Origin: Methanosarcinales archaeon
Lineage (GTDB): Archaea > Halobacteriota > Methanosarcinia > Methanosarcinales > Methanocomedenaceae
DNA: 15,769 nucleotides
NCBI GenBank assembly: GCA_030666885.1
Contig: DAOUWY010000018.1
Span: 1-15,769, forward strand
Reading direction: 5' to 3'
In this document: piece after piece, positions 12,437-15,769 of the stretch
Layout: every line of letters starts with the position of its first letter
Numbering within the stretch: the stretch's first letter is position 1
Program-made: the position numbers and the translations under genes
Notes under the pieces: model-generated
What the model was told of the DNA's origin: nothing
Databases searched by the model: none
Seen by the model: the letters and a program-made list of their open reading frames with translations, nothing else

Positions 12437-14668
12437 ATGGATCTTTTTACAATATTGATCGGTCTGGCTGTTATTACATCCATCATGATGATTCCTGGCA
12501 TTTATTTCCTTTCAGGTGTATTCAGGGAAAAAGCAAGAATAGAACAAAAACTAAGAGAAACAGAACATTTCGAAAATGCGCTGTTAAATAGTGTCTGGAC
12601 TGGTATATGGGTAGTTGATGCAAATAATAATTTCGTTTACTTTAACAAAGCCATGGAGAAAATATCAGGTCTCACCAGCAAACAGGTAATAGGAACAAAC
12701 ATCCTCGGTAGCATACCAGAACATACAATAGAAGGTGAGGCTCATTTCAGGGATATTTTCCTGCAGACAACAGACTCACTTGAATCTACTACTTATGATT
12801 TGGTTCCGATAATCAACCAAGGAGGCAATTTAAAGTACCAAAGTGGTGTTCTGGTGCCGTTGCTTGACGATCACGGTGAATATGACGGTATGATATGTAC
12901 CGTAGAAGACGTTACAGGGCATATAACTGACCAGGCATTAATAAAAGAAAACGAAAAGCGGTTGAGGGAAGCACTTGAGGAAACACTCACCGGTACGGCC
13001 CTGGTATTGCCTGATGGACACTATCTAAAGGTAAATAAAGCACTGTGTGATATGCTGGGTTATACTGAATCCGAAATGCTGGCAATGGATTTCCAGGCCA
13101 TTACACATCCTGATGATCTTGATGCTCACCTTAAATATTTAAATATGATGCTTGAAGGGAAAATGCAGACCTGTGAGAAAGAAAAACGGTACCTGACCAA
13201 AGACGGTAAAATTATCTGGGCTGCTGTTTCCATATCAATTGCCAGAGAAGCTCATGGGAATGTGTTGCATTTTTTCGAACAGATCGAAAATATCACAGAT
13301 AGGAAAAGGATCGAAGACGAGCGAGAGCTAAATGAATTAATGATGAAAGCATTGCTGGAACTCAACAATATGACACAGGTCACGTACAAAGAGATCACAC
13401 ATTTTGTTATGGAGAAGGGAATTAAGCTCACAAAAAGTAAATACGGTTTCGTTGGATTAATGAATGAGGATGAATCAGTTTTAACCATACATGCATGGTC
13501 TGGAGATGTTATGGATGATTGTAGGATATCTGATACGCCCGTTGATTACAGAGTAGACCAGGCAGGCATCTGGGCTGATGCGATAAGGCAGCACAGACCT
13601 ATTATAGTTAATGATTATTTATCTCCCAATCCTGATAAGAAGGGCATTCCTGAAGCTCATATACAACTTACCCGTTTAATTGTCATTCCTATATTTGATA
13701 ACGACAGGGTTGTTGCTGTGGCAGCTATGGCTAACAAGGATGAAAATTATAATGATTTAGACACATACCAAATATCACTTCTTGTGAATGGTATGTGGCA
13801 GTATATTTATAACATGAAAGTAGTGGATGAACTAAACCGGCTCAACGATGAACTTGAAGGGCGGGTGATGGAACGGACCGATCTGTTAAATGAGAACAAA
13901 CGAGCCCTGCTAAATCTTGTAGACGACCTCAACAGTACTACAAACAACCTGAAATTAGCAAATGAGCGCCTGCTGGAACTGGACCACATGAAATCTATGT
14001 TCATAGCCAGCACATCCCATGAACTGCGTACACCATTAAACAGTATAATTGGTTTTTCCAGCATCCTGCTTGAAGGCTGGGAAGGTGAACTAAACCCGGA
14101 GCAGAAAGAAGAAATAGGTTATATCCATACGGCAGGAAAACAACTGCTTGATCTTATAAACGATATTATTGACATCTCGAAGATAGAAGCAGGAAAGCTG
14201 GAAATAGATATCCGGAAGTTCAGTCTCAAAGAAGTGATAGACGAATCATTATCCTTAGTAAAGAATGTTATTAATGAAAAAGGACTGGATATGGAAGTGG
14301 AAATAGAGGACATCATAATTGTGTCAGACAGGCGCAGATTGCTTCAATGCCTTATTAACCTGATGTCCAATGCTGTCAAATTTACAGACAAAGGTATGAT
14401 TACAGTACATGCAAAAACTATAAACAGTATGGTAAACATATCTGTTACAGACACTGGTATGGGGATAAAGCCTGATGATATTCTAAAATTATTTGCCCCG
14501 TTTGTAAGGGTTGAATCAAGCCTTACTGCAAAAACACAGGGAACAGGGCTTGGTCTGTACCTGACAAAAAAACTCACGGAAGATATACTGAAAGGTACAG
14601 TAGAAGTAACATCAAAGTATGGTACTGGCAGTACGTTTACTATAAAAATGCCGGTTAAACCGGAATAA
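12437..14668 (+). CDS. Membrane-anchored sensor histidine kinase (TM-PAS-PAS-GAF-HisKA-HATPase)
   Basis: 743 residues. One N-terminal membrane helix (3-27) has no extracellular sensor loop, so sensing is cytoplasmic. PAS domains lie at about 43-165 and 172-292, a GAF domain at about 300-460 (YGFVGLM, LTIHAWSG, IVNDY), and a coiled coil at 462-525. HisKA has the phosphorylated His528 in STSHELRTPLNSIIGF. HATPase has the N box NLMSNAVKFT (641-650), G1 DTGMGI (672-677) and G2 GTGLGL (702-707). All catalytic motifs are intact. There is no attached receiver, so the phosphate should pass to the receivers encoded immediately downstream. GAGGG lies 9 bases before ATG 12437; an earlier ATG at 12432 opens only an 8-codon frame. 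The ligand is unknown. Confidence 0.93.
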   Translation: MDLFTILIGLAVITSIMMIPGIYFLSGVFREKARIEQKLRETEHFENALLNSVWTGIWVVDANNNFVYFNKAMEKISGLTSKQVIGTNILGSIPEHTIEGEAHFRDIFLQTTDSLESTTYDLVPIINQGGNLKYQSGVLVPLLDDHGEYDGMICTVEDVTGHITDQALIKENEKRLREALEETLTGTALVLPDGHYLKVNKALCDMLGYTESEMLAMDFQAITHPDDLDAHLKYLNMMLEGKMQTCEKEKRYLTKDGKIIWAAVSISIAREAHGNVLHFFEQIENITDRKRIEDERELNELMMKALLELNNMTQVTYKEITHFVMEKGIKLTKSKYGFVGLMNEDESVLTIHAWSGDVMDDCRISDTPVDYRVDQAGIWADAIRQHRPIIVNDYLSPNPDKKGIPEAHIQLTRLIVIPIFDNDRVVAVAAMANKDENYNDLDTYQISLLVNGMWQYIYNMKVVDELNRLNDELEGRVMERTDLLNENKRALLNLVDDLNSTTNNLKLANERLLELDHMKSMFIASTSHELRTPLNSIIGFSSILLEGWEGELNPEQKEEIGYIHTAGKQLLDLINDIIDISKIEAGKLEIDIRKFSLKEVIDESLSLVKNVINEKGLDMEVEIEDIIIVSDRRRLLQCLINLMSNAVKFTDKGMITVHAKTINSMVNISVTDTGMGIKPDDILKLFAPFVRVESSLTAKTQGTGLGLYLTKKLTEDILKGTVEVTSKYGTGSTFTIKMPVKPE

Positions 14669-14692
14669 CAGGAACAAGGAAGCTGAACCAAA

Positions 14693-15082
14693 ATGAAACG
14701 GGTACTGGTAGTTGAAGATAATGAAAATAATATGAAACTAATCTGTTTAGTATTAAAAAAACATGGGTACGAACCCATTCAAGCTTTTACCGGAGAGGAA
14801 GGTATAGACAAAGCAATAGAAGAAAGACCCGATATAATATTGATGGATATACAGCTTCCGGATATCAGTGGATTGGAGGCTGTAGAACGCATTCGTATGA
14901 TGGATGATATGCAGGAAATCCTGATCATTGCCATAACTTCATATGCTATGTCAGGTGATAGGGAAAGGATGCTTAATGTTGGGTTCGAAGGGTACTTTGA
15001 AAAACCAATTGATCCATTGACCATTGTAGAAGATATTGAAAAAATTGTAAAACAGAGGAACAATGACAATACTAGTAGTTGA
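14693..15082 (+). CDS. Stand-alone receiver-domain response regulator (CheY/DivK-like)
   Basis: 129 residues, a single receiver domain. The acidic pocket is Glu8-Asp9 (VVEDNENNMKL), the phosphoacceptor Asp52 (IILMDIQLPD), with Thr82 (ITSYAM) and Lys104 (YFEKPIDP). The EDNENNMKL and LPDISG style is closest to DivK/phosphorelay receivers. No output domain is present, so it should act by protein contact or as a phosphate shuttle. It starts 24 bases after the kinase stop, with AAGGA about 12 bases upstream. Its last 20 bases overlap the start of the next receiver-PAS gene, pointing to translational coupling. Confidence 0.93.
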   Translation: MKRVLVVEDNENNMKLICLVLKKHGYEPIQAFTGEEGIDKAIEERPDIILMDIQLPDISGLEAVERIRMMDDMQEILIIAITSYAMSGDRERMLNVGFEGYFEKPIDPLTIVEDIEKIVKQRNNDNTSS

Positions 15083-15769
15083 TGACAGGAAAATCGACAG
15101 GAAAGTGGTTTCAACAATTCTTATATCAGCTGGATATGAGGTAGCTGAAGCTATAAATGGTATTGATGCACTAAAGTATTTAAGACAGTCAAAACCAGAC
15201 ATGATTATATCTGATATCATGATGCCTGAAATGGATGGTTTCACACTGCTGCGTGAAATAAAAAAAATTGAGGACTTAAGTAATATTCCATTTATTTTCT
15301 ACACTGCACATTATGTGGGTGAAAAGGATAAGGAACTTGCAACTTCCCTGGGCGCATCACGGTTCATGATCAAGCCGACAGAGCCCAAGGACATGCTCAA
15401 TGAAATTAAGACCACTCTCGAAGAATATGAGACCGGGATGATAGCACCTGTGAATTCCCTCATCGAGACTGAGGTAGAATACCTGAAACTGTATAGTGAC
15501 CGTATCTTCATGAAACTTGAAGAAAAGATCAGCGAACTTGAAGATACTAAGAACTTCCTTGATACTGTACTTAGTGACATGGGGGACGGTGTGATGGTGA
15601 CGGACCCTGGTTTGAATGTCATCTACTGCAATAAGAGGATGCACGATATTTTAGAATGTGATATTCTTCCCGGAACAATATCCCCTGATGAGCATCATTC
15701 ACCGTGCATACCGGATATAGCGCATGCATCACATAACCCATTCGAAATCGAGCAGATAACCCAAAAGGA
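15063..15769 (+). CDS. Receiver-PAS protein, probably a hybrid kinase, cut by the window end
   Basis: The frame starts at ATG 15063 with GAGG five bases upstream and is still open at the last base; 235 residues are visible. Residues 1-120 are a receiver domain: Asp7-Asp8 (VVDDRKIDRKV), phosphoacceptor Asp51 (IISDIMMPEMDGF), Thr81 and Lys104 (FMIKPTEP). A helical linker/coiled coil (about 135-165) leads into a PAS domain beginning DTKNFLDTVLSDMGDGVMVT and NVIYCNKRM. Archaeal proteins with this order usually continue with more PAS domains and then HisKA/HATPase, so a receiver-first hybrid kinase is likely but not seen. It overlaps the upstream receiver gene by 20 bases in another frame, so it is the fourth gene of the signalling operon. 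Confidence 0.85.
   Translation, partial: MTILVVDDRKIDRKVVSTILISAGYEVAEAINGIDALKYLRQSKPDMIISDIMMPEMDGFTLLREIKKIEDLSNIPFIFYTAHYVGEKDKELATSLGASRFMIKPTEPKDMLNEIKTTLEEYETGMIAPVNSLIETEVEYLKLYSDRIFMKLEEKISELEDTKNFLDTVLSDMGDGVMVTDPGLNVIYCNKRMHDILECDILPGTISPDEHHSPCIPDIAHASHNPFEIEQITQK

Noticed and set aside
14693..15769. A frameshift splitting one two-receiver protein into two genes
   Set aside because: Each receiver has its own ribosome-binding site, start codon and complete Asp/Thr/Lys set. A 20-base overlap is normal for coupled operon genes.

Overview
The window looks like chromosomal DNA of a methanogenic or methane-oxidising archaeon, most probably Methanosarcinales or ANME-2-like; this is inferred, not proven. 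The reasons are an archaeal-type phosphoglycerate kinase, three small archaeal families known mainly from methanogens and their relatives (DUF5611-like, DUF98 chorismate-lyase-like, DUF2111), TATA elements placed about 26 bases ahead of likely transcript starts, Shine-Dalgarno sites matching the archaeal 16S tail (GGTGAT, GAGGT), and a large PAS/histidine-kinase cluster.

Left part (1-3870). An AT-rich C-terminal piece of an Rpn/PD-(D/E)XK transposase-like nuclease runs in from the left edge. After a gap holding a long inverted repeat come a minus-strand COG1407-type metallophosphoesterase and a divergent radical SAM protein. Bases 2956-3617 are non-coding and patchy: short palindromes, a 10-bp-period repeat in two opposed copies, and a GC-rich segment with hairpin potential. 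They end in a 67-codon ORF that looks like a toxin-antitoxin remnant, an antitoxin start fused in frame to a PIN toxin start.

Middle part (3879-10676). Phosphoglycerate kinase (minus) is followed by a regulatory-looking gap with a strong hairpin and two overlapping palindromes. Then come a DUF5611-like gene that seems to start at ATT, a DUF98 gene, and a convergent DUF2111 gene. A glycogen-synthase-like GT4 glycosyltransferase (minus) and a GH15 glucoamylase-like enzyme (plus) diverge from a shared AT-rich promoter region. Together with pgk these suggest storage-glucan turnover feeding lower glycolysis. The glycosyltransferase carries a diverged internal tandem duplication of about 130 residues inside its N-terminal domain.

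Right part (10885-end). A plus-strand signalling operon: a cytoplasmic triple-PAS protein with no kinase domain, a membrane-anchored PAS-PAS-GAF histidine kinase, a stand-alone receiver, and a receiver-PAS protein that runs off the right edge and overlaps the receiver gene by 20 bases. This is a plausible branched phosphorelay; its output lies outside the window or elsewhere in the genome.

The strongest leads are the internally duplicated glycosyltransferase, the fused toxin-antitoxin remnant, the ATT start, and the long hairpins at 5263-5326 and 888-966. I did not find a clearly new multi-gene defence or mobile system.
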